A DNA stretch of 64,000 bases from Labia minor. Lineage: Eukaryota; Arthropoda; Insecta; Dermaptera; Spongiphoridae. The notes under the pieces are model-generated. The model was not told the origin of the DNA, did not search any database, and saw only the letters and a program-made list of their open reading frames with translations. Positions 49,099 through 61,199 of this stretch are shown in pieces (position 1 is the first letter of the stretch; each line of letters begins with the position of its first letter). Where the stretch lies: assembly GCA_963082975.1 (NCBI GenBank), contig OY720344.1:94555228-94619227 (forward strand). Reading direction: 5' to 3'. Made by a program: the position numbers and the translations under genes.

Positions 49099-49758
49099 AT
49101 AAGTTGACCTGTGGCCAGGTCCGAACCGACCGACGGTTTGAAATAAATTAATTTCTAGAACAATTTCAAATAATTTTAATATATCTATTAATGTAATAAA
49201 AAACAGATATGGATAGAACATAAATATTTGTAATTTTATTTTATTTATAATATATAGCTGAAGTAGCCGGCGTTGCCCGTGATCATAATAAGGAGGCTGT
49301 GACGTCATGAAGGGCTGGGTGACGTCATATAATTTTAAATAAAGAAAAACATAATGAAGATGATTTTTCCCGAGGATAAAACCAATACATTCGTGGTGAT
49401 ATGTAAAACAATCTCATGTGAAATTTGGTGTGAAAATAACCCTTCCCTTCCTATCGTCGATCGCTAATACTACCACTTCCGGTTTCCGGATTTGCACCAA
49501 AAGTTGATCAATTCATCCCACTGATGCATTAAGTAAATATATCAAATTTCATCAAAATCGGTTGAGCCGTTCAGGCTGTACACATCTATACGGACGGACA
49601 GACGGACGGACAGACGGACGGACGGACGGACGGACAGACATCATGCTAAAAATACTTTTTTCTGTTTAGAAAATGCATGATTCGTGGAGATATGTAAAAA
49701 TCTCCACATGTGAAATTTGGTGTGAAAACAATACCTCCCTTACTATCGTCGGTCGGTA
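49099..49758 (-). mobile_element. Family A repeat, copy A5 (complete, reverse)
   Basis: Reverse copy with hairpin GACCTGTGGCCAGGTC near the left end, GTAGCCGGCGTTGCCCG at 49263-49279, a CRE-like TGACGTCA pair at 49300-49330, core boxes, a (GTCY)n array at 49592-49640 and the 5' tip GTCGGTCGGTA at the right end. Closest in structure to A4. Confidence 0.85.
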
Positions 49759-50609
49759 AAAATTATTTTTAATATATCATTTGAAATTGGCTATTCTTGG
49801 ATGGTGAATGGGATAAAATATTTTAAAATTTTTTTTTAATATGACAATAAAATAAAATAAATATTATATAATGAAAATGACTAAGAAAAATATAAAAATG
49901 TAGAGAATCAATTTATTAGAAGATCGAAAATTTGATGAAATATCTTAAATAAAAGCTAATGAATTCCAATTGATAGTTCAAACTCGTTTGCTAGAGTCAA
50001 ATTTATTGTTGTTTCAATGACAATCATTTTACGAGGGTCCTGATTCAATTCAATAACTGATCCTGAGGGTCAATTCGTTTAAGACACTGGCAATTTTCTT
50101 TTTAATATCTCCATCAAAACTCATCTGACAGGAATAACACCGTAAATTGAAATAATATTCTCCCTCAATAATTAAATGAAATATTTTAAGTTTATTGTTT
50201 AAATTTAGAGATCAACTTTTTTAGATAGATAAGCTTATGAAGTAAAAACATTTGAAAAACGTCAATTAAAATGACTAAATTTAATTACAATAATTTAAAT
50301 ATTTCATTTGTTTGTTTTTTTTTATTTATTTTTTTTTACTCTATTATTTATAATTACCGGTAAAAATGAGTTCATATTATACACACCAATACCTCACTTT
50401 GCGTTGGGGTTACGTATCACCTTGATGTACAAAAAAAAAAACGACGCAAATTGAAAAGGTGCAAAGTGAAATAAGATTTTCTATAGCAAACCATGTAAAG
50501 ATAGAAGATAGATTTCAAGGTTACGAAAATCCTACTTTTTAAAAAGAAAATTGAACAAAGTAAAGATTTAAAAAATAAAAATAAAATTTTATTATATACA
50601 TACAAAAAA

Positions 50610-52610
50610 AATAAGTTGACCTGTGGCAAGGTCCGAACCCACCGACGGTTTGAAATAAATTAATTTCCAGCTACAGAAACAATTTTAAATAATTTTAATA
50701 TATCTATTAATGTAATAAAAAACAGATAGGCATATAACATAAATATTTTTAATTTTATTTTATTTATAATATATATGAAGACCTTAGAGCGAAACAGTGG
50801 TAAGCCACACTTTTGCAGAAAATTGTTCTATTGCATTTATCATATGGCGGGAACAATATTAAACCACTAAAAAAGTTATTTTGACTGTTTCGTAATAAAT
50901 GGCACTGCTATCGCTAAATCATGTTGTTGGTGTTGGCAAAATTACTTCATTTTCTTACGTGAAGCATGGTAAGCCACATTAATATGGCGTCGACTTCTGG
51001 TTTATGTCTTCGTTCAAGAGCAATTATTCGTGAAAATAACAGTTCTAGTCCTGAGTTTTTTGAGGAGAGTGATGACAGTTGTGTCGACAAAGACTTTGTA
51101 CCAAATAACGATAATATGTCGACAGATTCTTCTGAGATAGGTTATAGTTTTTTATTTTTTGGCTTACCACGTTTTTATGTAAAAATATTTTGTAAATAAT
51201 TTATGCAAAAGTATTGTATGCCATGTGGCTTAAGATGTTATTGCCCAACAACGAGCAAATATATTCACCAGAAGGTTGGCTAGATGTCATTCAAAAATCA
51301 AACCGAAAAAACCCATTTATAGTAACAAAAAGACTTTTATTCTTATGAGCCTCTGTTGGCGAATATAAACAAAAAAGCACGCTTTTCTGATAAGACAAAC
51401 TTGGAATTTTCAGGAACGTATAGCTTTTGCTTTAAATCAGAGAATATTGGATCATTTTTTGTTAAAAACACAGTTAATGGAGAATACAGGAAAATTAATG
51501 TCTTAAAACAAGGTAGACCTGTAATGATAACCTTGTCAGATATTAAAATTAAATACAACGAGCCATTAAAAATAGCAGAAAAGAAAATTAAAAATGTACA
51601 AACATTATTTATTGCCTTATATACCTCCAGCCTATCAATCATTTTACACTCAATTAAATGTAACTGTTGATACTGTAGATGATGAGGTTGAAATTTTAGA
51701 TGATTAATAAGTATTGCATTCTTTTCTTTATTTTGTTTTAATTTAGATAAAGCAAAAACACGTGAAGCTACATTTTATGTAAATTCTATTTTTTTTTTTT
51801 GTGAAAAAAAAAATAGTAGATAAAGATGTTGAAATTTTAGATGTGTTATAGATGTATTATATTAGTTATCTTAGTTATTTTTATCATCCGTTTAGTTTAG
51901 TTTTAGCAAAAACATGTTAAGCCACATTTTTTCAAAATAAATTCTAATTTTTGTAGAAAAAATGTTTTATTTAAAGAAATAATAGTTGCTGTCTTTTTCC
52001 CTTTACTGATATTACATATTGAGCAAATTTGAAATATATGCAGTAAACCCAATGTTTTCTATCTTTTCTCTAAACTTTAAACTGCAATATCTCAACATTT
52101 TGATTTTGTGGCTTTGTTTCGCTCTAAGGTCTTCATATGTAAGACCAGGCTGTAACGTCATGAATGGCTGGATGACGTCATATAATTTTAAATTAAGAAA
52201 AAAACTAATAAAGATGATTTTTCTCGAGTATAAAACCAATGCAAAGTGCATGATTCGTGATGATATGTAAAAAAAATCTCCTTATGTGAAATTTGATGTG
52301 AAAATAACCCTTCCCTTTCTATCGTCGATCGCTAATACTACCACTTCCGGTTTCCGGATTGGCACCAAAAGTTGATCAATTCATCCCACTGATGCATTAA
52401 GTAAATATACCAAATTTCATCAAAATCCGTTGAGCCGTTCAGGCTGTACACATCTATACGGACGGACAGACGAACAGACGGGCGGACAGACATCATGCTA
52501 AAAATATTTTTTTCTCTTTAGAAAATGCATGATTCGTGGAGATATGTAAAAATCTCCACATGTGAAATTTGGTGTGAAAACAATACCTCCCTTACTATCG
52601 TCGGTCGGTA
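50610..52610 (-). mobile_element. Family A repeat, copy A6, split by a DNA transposon
   Basis: The 3' part is at 50610-50776 and the remainder at 52135-52610. Removing 50777-52134 plus one ATAT restores a continuous family A copy with the same length across the junction as A2 and A3. The GTCY array at 52460-52492 is short and impure. Confidence 0.85.
50777..52134 (+). mobile_element. DNA transposon (about 1.36 kb) with TIRs and ATAT duplication
   Basis: Inverted termini GAAGACCTTAGAGCGAAACA at both ends, with GCCACA repeated just inside. ATAT occurs on both sides (50773-50776, 52135-52138). The plus strand has remains of a transposase-like gene. An N-terminal frame starts near 50984 (MASTSGLCLRSRAIIREN) with an acidic stretch ending FVPNNDNMSTDSSE. 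A C-terminal frame at about 51350-51600 includes RKINVLKQGRPVMITLSDIK. After a frameshift near 51600 it continues LLPYIPPAYQSFYTQLNVT and ends DDEVEILDD-stop near 51706. The middle of the protein is missing. A 4-bp duplication is reported for Sola elements, but I do not recognise the protein and leave the superfamily open. Confidence 0.75.
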
Positions 52611-52992
52611 AAAAGGGATATTTTCAATTGAATAATTTTAAAAAATATTCTTATTAATTTTATACTCTTATATTATTAATAAATTTTTATTTTTTAATTT
52701 GGAAAGTATTCTATCTATTAATTTTTTGCTTAAATTAAAAAATAAATTAAGTTTTGAAGTCAAATATGATTGATATAAAATAATTAAAATTATTCAGACG
52801 TGTAACAAAATATTGAACATCTTCATATTCTATTAATACAAACAAATATGTATTGCTTTTCTAATCAAATGACCCGGGGATTCGATTTTCTGCATTCAGG
52901 AAACAAAAAAATCCTCCCCTATTTAGTAACTTTTCTAATATTTTTTATAATTTTTATAATTAAATCTAGTTATAAATGCCCTTGATATACAG

Positions 52993-53052
52993 GAGCAGAT
53001 ATGTGTTAGTGGTAGTGTTAGTATCAATGATTTTTTGGAGCGTCGGAACAAA
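52993..53052 (+). CDS. Candidate 60-nt cassette exon between arrestin exons 4 and 5
   Basis: ATACAG|GAGCAG acceptor and AACAAA|GTAAGT donor (consensus-quality) bracket exactly 60 nt, open in the phase needed between exon 4 (phase 0) and exon 5 (phase 0). It would insert EQICVSGSVSINDFLERRNK between SLDKE and LYHHGEN, at the inter-domain hinge. The polypyrimidine tract is weak, and no known arrestin isoform with such an insert comes to mind. It may well be a chance pair of sites. Confidence 0.25.
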
Positions 53053-53476
53053 GTAAGTCCAAAATCTTCCAACAAAATCCCATCATTAAATAATTTTTCT
53101 TAATAATATATATATATATATATATCGTACGTATATATATAAATTGATTTAATTTAAATTATTTTTTAACGCTTATTAAGTAATGCACATATTAGATTTT
53201 TTTAATTAAAATTTCTAATAAGGTTCATACAACCGAACTTCTAATAAAAAACATTGGTTAAAAAATAACATTATAAATTCGTTTATTTTTTTTCAATTAA
53301 ATTTTAAAAATTATAAGGGATATCATAGGTCAGTAAATTTAAAAAAATCAAATTATTTTGGTGGATATAATTTTTATATTTATATAAATTTTGAAATAAT
53401 TTAGAGAAAGAGATAAATATATAGAATATGGAAGTATCTGTCCAATTAAATAAGGAATTTTCTTTTTCTTTGACAG

Positions 53477-53634
53477 CTCTACCACCATGGGGAAAATATC
53501 GCTGTTAACGTCCACATTGCCAATAATTCTAATCGCACAGTGAAGAAGATAAAAGTTTCGGTACGACAATTTGCGGACATTTGTCTCTTCAGTACAGCAC
53601 AATATAAATGTACAGTGGCTGAAGCGGAAACAGA
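53477..53634 (+). CDS. krz: Non-visual arrestin, coding exon 5
   Basis: Acceptor TTTGACAG|CTC, donor ACAGA|GTGAGT. Encodes residues 217-268 ([20 protein letters not shown], then [20 protein letters not shown] and [12 protein letters not shown]) plus two bases of E269. This is the first part of the C-domain. It ends in the variable acidic loop. The split GA|G codon joins either exon 6a or exon 6b to give glutamate. Confidence 0.97.
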
Positions 53635-55290
53635 GTGAGTTTCAAATGCCAAAAGTTTGGCGTTTTTGATTTTTTCCACATTATTATTATTATTATTTTA
53701 CAGATTACCCAACAACTTAATATCTAACTTTTTTTTCTTTTTGGCTCCCTTTAATAACTCATAAGTTGTTTTCATGTCATTGTTCCTTGATTGAACTTTT
53801 TTGCCTTTTTGTTCTTCGGTGGATATTCCTTCAGCAGCTGCTCACTTCGATAATTGATTATTATTTTTTTTCTTTCTTCCTTAAATAATTTTTCTCTGTG
53901 TGTATCTACTATAATAAATATATAGAAACTTTGCGTTAATTTGATAAAATCTTCTTAATGATATTTCTTTGATGATTCTTTTCTTTTGCCTTTTGTAATA
54001 AGTAAACAAAACAATTTTTTTTACGATATTCTTCAGAATATATTGATATATTAAATTATAAGGAAAACCATTTAAATATCAAATATTTAATTAGTTAATA
54101 TATTGTTCATGTAATCAAAATTATTCTCGAAATAAAAGAGAAAGCCATGCGAGGAAATTTAGCCGGATGGATAACATTGAATTTTTCTATTTAAACAAGC
54201 TTCACGTTATAAGTATATAGTTAAAAAAATAATTATAAATTAATAATTTATTAAAAAATTCTCTTATTTAAATAAAGTACATATATTATATACTTCCTAT
54301 ATAGTTCTTGTTCTAAAAAAATTAATTAAAAGAAAAAACACCTTTTCTTTTGAAAAACAAAAAAAAAAGTTAATCATCTTCATTATTATAAACATTCTTT
54401 AACGATAGGTAGAAACTACCTTCAAAAATATATTTTTTTAATCAAAATATACTCTCTTTCCATATTTCTTTAAAAAAATAATTAATTTTGCTATTCTTAG
54501 AAATATATATATATATATATAATAATTCCTTTATACTTTTTCATAAAAAAAAATATTTAAAATTATTATTTGCTTTTAAATATATATTCTTTATTTAAAT
54601 ATACATTCTTATTTGCTTATAAAATTTATTTTTCAAAAAAAAAATGTTAATTAAATTTATCCAAAAAATATATATATTTAATTTCTCATCCCCTTTATTA
54701 ATTCTATTAAAATTTTTCATAAGAGATGGAATGTCTAGTATTTAATTCTCTATTTATTGTTTCAAATATTTTTTATTATATTTTAAGAAATATGGTAAAT
54801 TTACTTTTTTAGTAATGGTTATCTCGTGACAAAATTTTTCAGAAAAGATGAAGTTTGTTGAATAAAATTCGCTATAAATTGTTTCATATATATATAAAAT
54901 TTTTCTATATTTTTTATAGTTTAGGGAATCTGGCTTTTTCACTTTTTTAATATTTATATATTTATGAATGTATTTAAGCGAATCAGAATGAGTTGAAACG
55001 TGAAGAGTTTGAAAAAACTCATCAAAAATTTTTTCGATTGAAAAATAAAAAAACTAAAATACATAAAATAATGGAATAAAATACACAATTATATTTTTTT
55101 ATTTTTTTAATTAAATTAAACCATTCGCAAATTATTCATATAATATTATATATGAATGATATTAAGAAGATTTATCAAATTTAATGATTAATCCATTTTC
55201 TCCTAAGGTAATAGTACCTACTGGTGCTATTTATGGCAGCCAAGTGATTTCTAGTGTTTTTCCTCTGACATCCCAAAGGTCGTGTTCCAG
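53635..55290 (+). other. Arrestin intron 5 (1.66 kb)
   Basis: AT-rich with several A/T homopolymers and a TA run at 54506-54522. No repeat family or conserved element recognised. Confidence 0.85.
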
Positions 55291-55437
55291 GACGGATGGC
55301 TGCCCCGTGTCCCCCGGCTTCACCCTCTCTAAGGTTTTCAGCGTAAGGCCTTTGCTGGCCAACAACAAAGATAAACGAGGCTTAGCGCTCGATGGACAAC
55401 TCAAACACGAGGATACAAACCTGGCCTCGTCCACCAT
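55291..55437 (+). CDS. krz: Non-visual arrestin, alternative exon 6a
   Basis: Acceptor GTTCCAG|G, donor ACCAT|GTGAGT; 147 nt. Completes E269 and encodes [40 protein letters not shown] and DTNLASST, ending with two bases (AT) of the next codon. D303 (LDG) and D310 (HED) correspond to the polar-core/gate-loop aspartates D290 and D297 of beta-arrestin 1. R298 replaces the tryptophan found in exon 6b; arginine is also what vertebrate beta-arrestins have here. The next residue would be Met or Ile rather than Leu. Same entry and exit phases as exon 6b. Confidence 0.93.
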
Positions 55438-55604
55438 GTGAGTCTGCAAGGGATTCAACCCTTAGCGCGTTGTTTTTTTTATCTTCACTTGATCGAATCC
55501 CTCTTAGATTATTGCTCATCTTGTAGTGTTGATTGTGCTGGTAGTTTTTTTTTTCTTTTGGTCGCACTTTATGTAAAATGTTAAAATCGATTGCTAATGA
55601 ATAA

Positions 55605-55605
55605 A

Positions 55606-55640
<35 letters not shown>
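55605..55640. repeat. (TA)n microsatellite
   Basis: Perfect TA run about 170 bp after exon 6a. The two flanking ORFs on opposite strands are produced by it. Confidence 0.9.
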
Positions 55641-55644
<4 letters not shown>

Positions 55645-56148
55645 CATTATAATAAAAAACATCTCTATTCAATGCATTTAGTTTTTAATATTTTTTATAT
55701 AAATATAAATTTATTTAATTTTTATATAGGAGTAACTGATGATATTAATTATATAGTAATATTGAGGAGAAAAAAAATATTTTCAAAATTAATTTCTAGT
55801 AGATTTTATGATATTGTTGTTGCTTTTTTTTGTGAAATTTTCAAGGCATAGATTCCATGTTTAAGGCTTTATATTGTTTCTTAAATTGTGCTTTAGTAAT
55901 CGAATAATATATATATATAATATATATTATATAAGTTTACATTCATTTATATTTAAATAGATAACAACCTTTATTGTTTAGGTAACCAATTTTATTAAAG
56001 AATATTCATCCTCCGTTGTAAAAAAAATACAGGAGAACAGTTATATTATCTTTGGGAAAGATATAATACTCCCACTATGTTTAATTGTATTATATAATAT
56101 TCGAGTAATGGAATATATATACATATATATTAGTTTTTTTTTTCTTAA

Positions 56149-57328
56149 CTTCACTTGGCGTCTGTCTCTTTGTCTGTCTGTTCGCTCTTTTGACAAATTG
56201 AAATCGATTTTTCATCGACTTGTTATTGAGATAGACTTTTGAAAATTTTTATAGATATTTCAATGGATCCCTAGAAGGTATAGAAGAAATATAATTGAAT
56301 TATAATTAATTAGCAATTAATTACTTTTAGTAACTAACTCTTTTTGTATTGTTCCAATTAATTTTTTTCAACGGATTTTGAAACATAAATATTGATTTCA
56401 AGATAGATTTTCATTTTGAACGTATTTAAAATTATTTCATAACATTAAAATTAATGATGAATTCTTAATAATCAGTTGTATCGCCGATGAGGAGGGTTTT
56501 CTTCCCCTCAGATGGTATAGAGAAAATTTTTTTTTATATATTGTATATGTCCCCGATAGAAAGGAATCAAACAATAGAATAATCTTTTTTTTATGAAGAC
56601 AATATATATATATATATATTTATAAAATCTCATATTAATAAAAATAAATATAATATAATAATTATTATTCAATAATACCATTTACTTAACATAAATGCAT
56701 AAAATCAATTTTGGAAGATTAATATATTTTTTTGTTTTATTCAATTTGTAAATTTTCGTATAACTTCATCCAACTTTCCAATGGACTAAAAAATATAAAA
56801 TAATTTTTCTATTAAGCTTGACAAAGTTTATGGATGAATTGCTTCATATTCAAAGAAAAACGTTGGGCGCATTTAGTTCTATGCTATTAACTTCCTTTAT
56901 ACAGCTATAATTAATATATATATATACTAAGATACATACAACACTAAAACACTTAATTAACAAGTAACACTATTTCTTCAAATATAATCAACCATTTTAG
57001 ATTTGATTGATAATATGTAAATTTAATAAAAATTCTTTTAAAATTTGATACATTTTTTGATATAAGTACATTACAATGAAAAATAATAAAAGATTAATTT
57101 CTTAGCTCTCAAACTATCAATTTTATTGATAAAAAAATTTGTCACTTTATGTGTTTAATAAAATTTTTATTATTACAAAAATTTGACTTGATTGTTCATA
57201 TAAATAAATTAAACTAAATGCGTCCAACGTTTTTCGTTGAATATGAAGCAATTCATCCATAAACTTTGTCAAGCTATAGAAAAATTATTTTATTCTTTTT
57301 AATCCATTGGAAAAACGTTATTTTATAA
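56149..57328 (+). repeat. Family F repeat, copy F2, rearranged
   Basis: 56149-56330 and 56990-57328 match copy F1 (6421-6926) collinearly. The intervening 660 bp includes, at about 56776-56880, an inverted copy of the right end (57215-57315), so the last 540 bp have 100-bp inverted ends. No coding content. Confidence 0.65.
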
Positions 57329-58631
57329 AAATTTTTTATATTTATATTATTTTTAAATAAACATAAAAAGTTAAAAATTAATTAATGTTAACATAAATAT
57401 AATATAATACAAGTTAATGAGCCCTTTTGAAATAAAATATGACATATATAAATTGATTAAAATTTATATAATGAAATAATTAAATTGACAATTTTATTAA
57501 GTCCTGAATCTTAGAAATGAATAAGAATTAAGTGTATAATTAATTTATATTTAATTTCAAATGTACTTAACAAGATTTTAGCGAAAATTGAATTATTCTT
57601 AAATAATAAAGAGATTAATCGTTATAATAAATATACTTATTTTATATTAGATTTTGTCTTGTTTTTAGTCATAATATAAGATGAAAAGAAAAATTGAATT
57701 GAATTCAGAATTTATTTATCTTAGAAAAAATTATTTTACACATCAAAAATATAAAAGAATAAATAAATATATGATAAAACAATGATAATGATAATATTTA
57801 TAAAGAAAATAAAATGGGTAATTAAAAAAAAGAGAATATATCCCTGTATTCATATATTATAATCAACGATTGTATAAAGCCAATCATTTGAATGAATGAT
57901 GCTTGATTATTAATGAAAATTAAACAATAAATATATTTTAAAATAATATAAATCATAGGCCGGCGAATATAATAATTGAATGTTTATATACAAGATCATT
58001 TGTTTTAGAATTGCATTAGTAGGTTCAATTTATATTTTAATTTATTTTGTAGGTATTAATATATAGACTACATGTATACATTACTGTTATAGTTTTAAAT
58101 GACATAGATCTGGACAGACAAAATATATTTTGAAGGGGATGAAAGGTTCAGCAAATTGTCTTTATAGGTTTTGTCATATAAATAAAGTTTTATACCTAGC
58201 TCCATTTGAGCAATATAAAAAAGTTTTATTAAAACTTTTTGAAATCATTTTTATATATTTATATAGGATTCGGATTGAAATACTTTATAATGATTTCGAA
58301 TGCGCTAGTAAAAGTTATCTTTTTGTTTTTTAAAAAGAGTTGTTTCTCAATTTGAACTGTAACTGAAACTTCACATTCATTAAAAAAAACGCCTAAAAGT
58401 TATGCAACTATATGCATTGGTACATATTTAAATAAAAAATATTTAATAATTAACAAAAGCGAATTTTAAATATTGGTTTAATATTTACTTTTATTGTTCT
58501 ATATAAAAATGAAAAAGGATTTTTATAAATAAAAAGAAAAATCATCAAAATATATAATAAAACAATTTGATTATAAACGAATTATTATATTTATATTTAG
58601 TTAAATTATCTATTGATTTAAAAACTAAACT

Positions 58632-58735
58632 TAATCAAGGGCGTAGTTCTGTGGTTATAGGAAGAATTATTGAACTTAAGTATGAAGGTTCAAACCTCAC
58701 CAGGTTCACAAAAATTTAAAATATATAATTGTTAA
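58632..58735 (+). mobile_element. tRNA-like SINE head (fragment)
   Basis: GGGCGTAGTTCTGTGG resembles an A-box region and GAAGGTTCAAACCTCACC a B-box, 40 bp apart, followed by an A-rich tail. Diverged from the SINE at 35323; not a foldable tRNA as far as I can see. Confidence 0.4.
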
Positions 58736-58829
58736 ATTAAATTAAAATAAATAAAACAAAAAAAGCAAGGCTAATTAAATAGTAATTAAATAATATTTGA
58801 AAATCCCATTAGTTCTTTAGATCTGACTT

Positions 58830-58864
58830 TTTACCGACCGACGATAGTAAGGGAGGTATTGTTT
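58830..58864 (+). repeat. Short 5' fragment of family A (A7)
   Basis: TTACCGACCGACGATAGTAA and the following GGGAGGTATTGTTT match the 5' tip of family A exactly, then similarity stops. A 5'-only fragment of this size suggests abortive insertion or deletion. Confidence 0.7.
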
Positions 58865-60443
58865 AAAATAATTTTGAACTAGTTAGAATTTAATTCAATT
58901 ATTAAAGTTATCAATACAAGTTCTAAGAATATATATAAATATGTTATTTTTTTACCATAAAACAAATGCATTTGAAAGAAAAATTGCTTTTTATTCAGTT
59001 TCATATAAATAAATTAAAATTAAAATATTGAATATATCATTATACAAATAGTTACTGCTTAATATAAATTACTCCTTTATTTAGAAGCTATTGAATACTC
59101 CTAGCATTTGGACAGGGCAGCCTCTATCAAGTTGAAGCCTATGTGGGTAGTGGTGTTGTATGATCAGTACAAGTCTAGTTATTGAAAAGGTAGGATTCTA
59201 TTTCCCTTTCCTAAACAAATAACCTAATTAATTTTAACAATCAATTATTTTAATAATCAAAGAGATCTTTTTTTTACTCAACTGCAAATATTTATATACT
59301 ATTTGAATTTTATCTTATTAAAATTACTTAAATATTTATTCATTAGCGAACGATTATAATACTTTACTATAACTCACCCATATGGTGGAGGAATTAACAT
59401 TAGAATATGGTTGTTATATCTCATAATATAAATATGATCTTTCTGTTAAAGGGATTTTATTAATAAAATAATATTTTATCTTGAATTGTTTGGTTTTTGG
59501 TGTGACAAACTTTCTTCTGTAGGTGTGTATGTTTTGTGGGGTGGACCTTTTCCTTTCAGGAAGGGACTTTCTTCACACACAACAGCATGTGCACAACAAC
59601 TTCAACAACAGTGTGACACGGAGCCCTTCGCTTTTTTTATTTTTATTTTTTAATTTCATTCAATTTTTGAAATATTATTTTATTGTTCATATTTATTTTT
59701 CTTTTATTTAATAGCTCTCTCTGTTTTTAATCTGATATTCTCCTATTTTCATTAATTTTATATAAATTATTATATTATATATATATATTAAATATTAATT
59801 TATAGATAGATATAATATATATATATATATATCTATATATCTTTATATATATAAATATATAGTTTGATACTTTAAATTATAGTTTCATTTACTGCATTAT
59901 ACGATGTTGTTCTAATACAGTACAAAGGCAAAATGTATTTGAAAATTAAACCAACCTCGTTCACAAATTGATAAGTGAGAAAAATAGTGGGATTTGAAAT
60001 TATAAGAATAAGTTTACAAAATTACTTCATTGTCATCCATCCTTTATTGATAAATCTATTAATTTAATTAGTTATCCTGATTTATTCTTTTAATTTGTTT
60101 TATGAATAAAGAGATATTCATCAATGAGATCAATTTTATGACCAGGGTAATAGATTCAAATATATCAAAAAATTTTTATGATAAATACATTTAGTTAATA
60201 GGTGTCAATGGATAATGAATAGCAAAATTAATGGATTTAAGTATGAGTGATTTATATATCTGAAGTATTATATCTAAATTTCCATCTGGTTTATAATATG
60301 TACATATATTCTAATAACAATTCATTATTTGGATACTTCATTGTGATACACATTACGTTTGTAATTAATAATTTATTTTGTTTACATGGGCTAGAGAGTG
60401 GGAATGGTAAATAAAAACTTCTAAATTGTTCAATTGGATTTAG

Positions 60444-60447
<4 letters not shown>

Positions 60448-60495
<48 letters not shown>
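60448..60495. repeat. (TA)n microsatellite, about 24 units
   Basis: Longest pure TA array in the window. Confidence 0.95.
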
Positions 60496-60500
<5 letters not shown>

Positions 60501-60610
60501 AATTATTTTTTATGTTCAAAACTAAAAAGTATTATGGTTACTTAATAACACATCATATAGATATTCAGCATTCTTCCTCATTCCTTAATAATCGAGATGA
60601 TTGTGGTGTA

Positions 60611-60706
60611 GGAAAAAAGTAAACGCCAAGGTGTGTGGCGCTATTGTCGGGCATAGCACTTAATCAACCGGTTAATTGCCCGACAACCTTGCGTTTATTT
60701 TTCCCC
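60611..60706. mobile_element. Small foldback element (about 96 bp)
   Basis: Outer arms GGAAAAAAGTAAACGC and (reverse of right) GGGGAAAAATAAACGC. Inner arms TGTCGGGCA and TGCCCGACA. AACCGGTT lies at the centre. No target duplication resolved. Confidence 0.5.
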
Positions 60707-60772
60707 ATCACTATACATTATAATAACTTAAATAAAAAATGGTTATTTAGAATATTATTATATATTATATAT

Positions 60773-60932
60773 CAGGCGTGGCCAAACTTTTGATATTTAG
60801 AGCCATATTGAAAAATTAAAAATGTTTAAGAGCCAAATCGGAAAAAAATTTTATCTTTTTTTTTGTGTCGACTTTAAATTTTTTAATTGAGCCACAATTA
60901 ACTCAAAAAGAGCCACGGTTTGGCCCTCGATG
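60773..60932. mobile_element. Degenerate hAT-like MITE
   Basis: Starts CAGGCGTGGCCAAACTTTTG and ends ACGGTTTGGCCCTCGATG, with AGAGCCA motifs repeated between, as in SPIN-like hAT MITEs. Terminal repeats are imperfect and no octamer duplication is visible. Confidence 0.5.
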
Positions 60933-61199
60933 TTTTAAAGGTTTACTGAAAAATATTTATATAATATAAAATTTCAACTTTTCTTTTTTCTTCTTTAATT
61001 ATTTATTATTAACTTTTTGAAAATTTCTAACATGATAGGGAAGAATTTGTATTTGAATTTGTTTTTTTGGATAATGGATGATTATTATTATTATTAAATA
61101 ATTAAAAAGGATGACATTTAATGATAAAAACGAAAAATATATTTATAAAAGGAAAGCAATCGCTTGATTAGTAAAGTTGTGGTTGTTTATCTTTGTAAA

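Larger units (their letters stand above)
46551..53476 (+). other. Arrestin intron 4 (6.9 kb)
   Basis: Holds the hAT MITE at 46781, family A copies A5 and A6 with the nested transposon, and a possible cassette exon at 52993-53052. Other stretches (47200-49095, 49760-50605, 52615-52985, 53100-53470) are AT-rich without assignable features, with TA runs at 47819-47834 and 53107-53125. An imperfect repeat pair with TTTGCGTTGGGG and GACGCAAATT at 50370-50470 may mark a further degraded element. Confidence 0.85.

Noticed and set aside
55231-55458. Antisense frame opposite exon 6a
   Set aside because: Shadow of the arrestin exon.
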